Below are positions 9,120 through 9,689 of a stretch of DNA of 9,689 nucleotides, piece after piece. The stretch comes from DASUZD01 sp036377055 (GTDB lineage: Bacteria > Actinomycetota > Thermoleophilia > Gaiellales > Gaiellaceae): contig DASUZD010000106.1 of assembly GCA_036377055.1 (NCBI GenBank), positions 1 through 9,689 on the forward strand. The letters run 5' to 3'. A program made the translations under genes and the position numbers. Position 1 is the first letter of the stretch. Each line of letters begins with the position of its first letter. The notes under the pieces were generated by a model. It worked only from the letters and a program-made list of their open reading frames with translations. It searched no databases and was not told where the DNA came from.

Positions 9120-9689
9120 ATGGCGACGACGAAACGATTCGACGTGAAGGATTTGGCCCTGGCCGCCGAGGGCGTGCGCAGGATCGAGTGGGCGGACCGG
9201 CAGATGCCGGTGCTCATCGCGATCCGCGAGCGCTTCGAGCGCGAGCAGCCGCTCTCCGGCTACCGCGTCTCGGCGTGCCTGCACGTCACCACCGAGACGG
9301 CGAACCTGATGCGGACGCTGAAGGCGGGCGGCGCGGACGTCGTCCTCTGCGCCTCGAACCCGCTGTCCACGCAGGACGACGTGGCAGCCGCGCTCGTGGA
9401 GGAGTACGACGTGTCCGTCTTCGCCATCAAGGGCGAGGACAACGACACCTACTACTCGCACATCGAGGCCGCGGTCGATCACAAGCCGCAGCTGACGATG
9501 GACGACGGCGCCGACGTGATCGGCGTTCTCCACTCGCACCGGCGCGAGCAGCTGAACGAGATCGTCGCCGGGACGGAGGAGACGACGACCGGCGTCATCC
9601 GCCTCAAGGCGCTCGAGCGCGACGGCGCACTCGGCTTCCCCGTGATCGCGGTTAACGACGCCAATACGAAGCACATGTTCGACAACCGC
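9120..9689 (+). CDS. ahcY: S-adenosylhomocysteine hydrolase (5' part; runs off the window)
   Basis: AhcY reversibly splits S-adenosylhomocysteine into adenosine and homocysteine using tightly bound NAD+ (EC 3.13.2.1, formerly 3.3.1.1), relieving product inhibition of methyltransferases. The frame stays open from ATG 9120 to the last base, giving 190 of an expected 400-430 residues; the NAD-binding domain and C-terminus lie outside. Visible landmarks are IEWADRQMPVL, ACLHVTTETANLMRTLKAGGA, LCASNPLSTQDDVAAAL, DDG (128-130), EETTTG with Glu153 and Glu154, and NDANTKHMFDN with Lys184 and Asp188, all parts of the adenosine site. The CASNPLSTQDDVAAAL wording and a spacing without insertions resemble the shorter archaeal/Thermotoga-type enzyme rather than the animal/proteobacterial one. 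A good Shine-Dalgarno (GAAGGA, 9110-9115) sets the start. The 20-bp spacing to merR suggests one transcript. Its product homocysteine is the substrate of MetH, encoded at 494-4108. Confidence 0.95.
   Translation, partial: MATTKRFDVKDLALAAEGVRRIEWADRQMPVLIAIRERFEREQPLSGYRVSACLHVTTETANLMRTLKAGGADVVLCASNPLSTQDDVAAALVEEYDVSVFAIKGEDNDTYYSHIEAAVDHKPQLTMDDGADVIGVLHSHRREQLNEIVAGTEETTTGVIRLKALERDGALGFPVIAVNDANTKHMFDNR

Overview
The window reads as chromosomal DNA of a high-GC actinobacterium. Codon third positions are almost all G or C and GTG starts are common. MetH, the LCP-family wall protein and the short, archaeal/Thermotoga-like AhcY together suggest the Thermoleophilia (Gaiellales/Solirubrobacterales) side of the phylum. 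That placement is an inference from style and protein character, not from a search. All genes lie on the + strand, and no RNA gene, insertion sequence, CRISPR array or prophage was seen.

Layout. Positions 1-372 hold the 3' end of an unrecognised small protein. A 121-bp intergenic leader follows; it can form several hairpins, including a 10-bp one abutting the ribosome binding site, and precedes metH (494-4108), a complete five-module cobalamin-dependent methionine synthase. A terminator-like hairpin with six T's separates metH from a surface-glycan block: a LytR-CpsA-Psr (LCP) wall-glycopolymer ligase with an extra C-terminal domain (4220-6172), a UDP-glucose 6-dehydrogenase (6183-7532), a short sugar-1-phosphate nucleotidyltransferase (7539-8243) and a stand-alone mannose-6-phosphate-isomerase-type cupin (8269-8676). 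After a 99-bp gap come a small cysteine-free MerR-family regulator (8776-9099) and, 20 bp later, the first 190 codons of S-adenosylhomocysteine hydrolase (ahcY, 9120 to the window end).

How the parts fit. AhcY makes homocysteine from S-adenosylhomocysteine and MetH remethylates it, so both ends of the window belong to the methionine/SAM cycle. The middle block supplies UDP-glucuronate and probably an NDP-mannose-type sugar, and the LCP enzyme attaches a glycopolymer to the wall.

The points most worth a second look are the structured metH leader, the MerR-ahcY pair with a perfect 9-bp inverted repeat over its promoter, three genes without Shine-Dalgarno sequences whose starts sit 6-7 bp behind a TANNNT box (the signature of leaderless transcripts), the extra domain on the LCP protein, and the split ManC-like gene pair. 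I did not find a clearly new multi-gene system.
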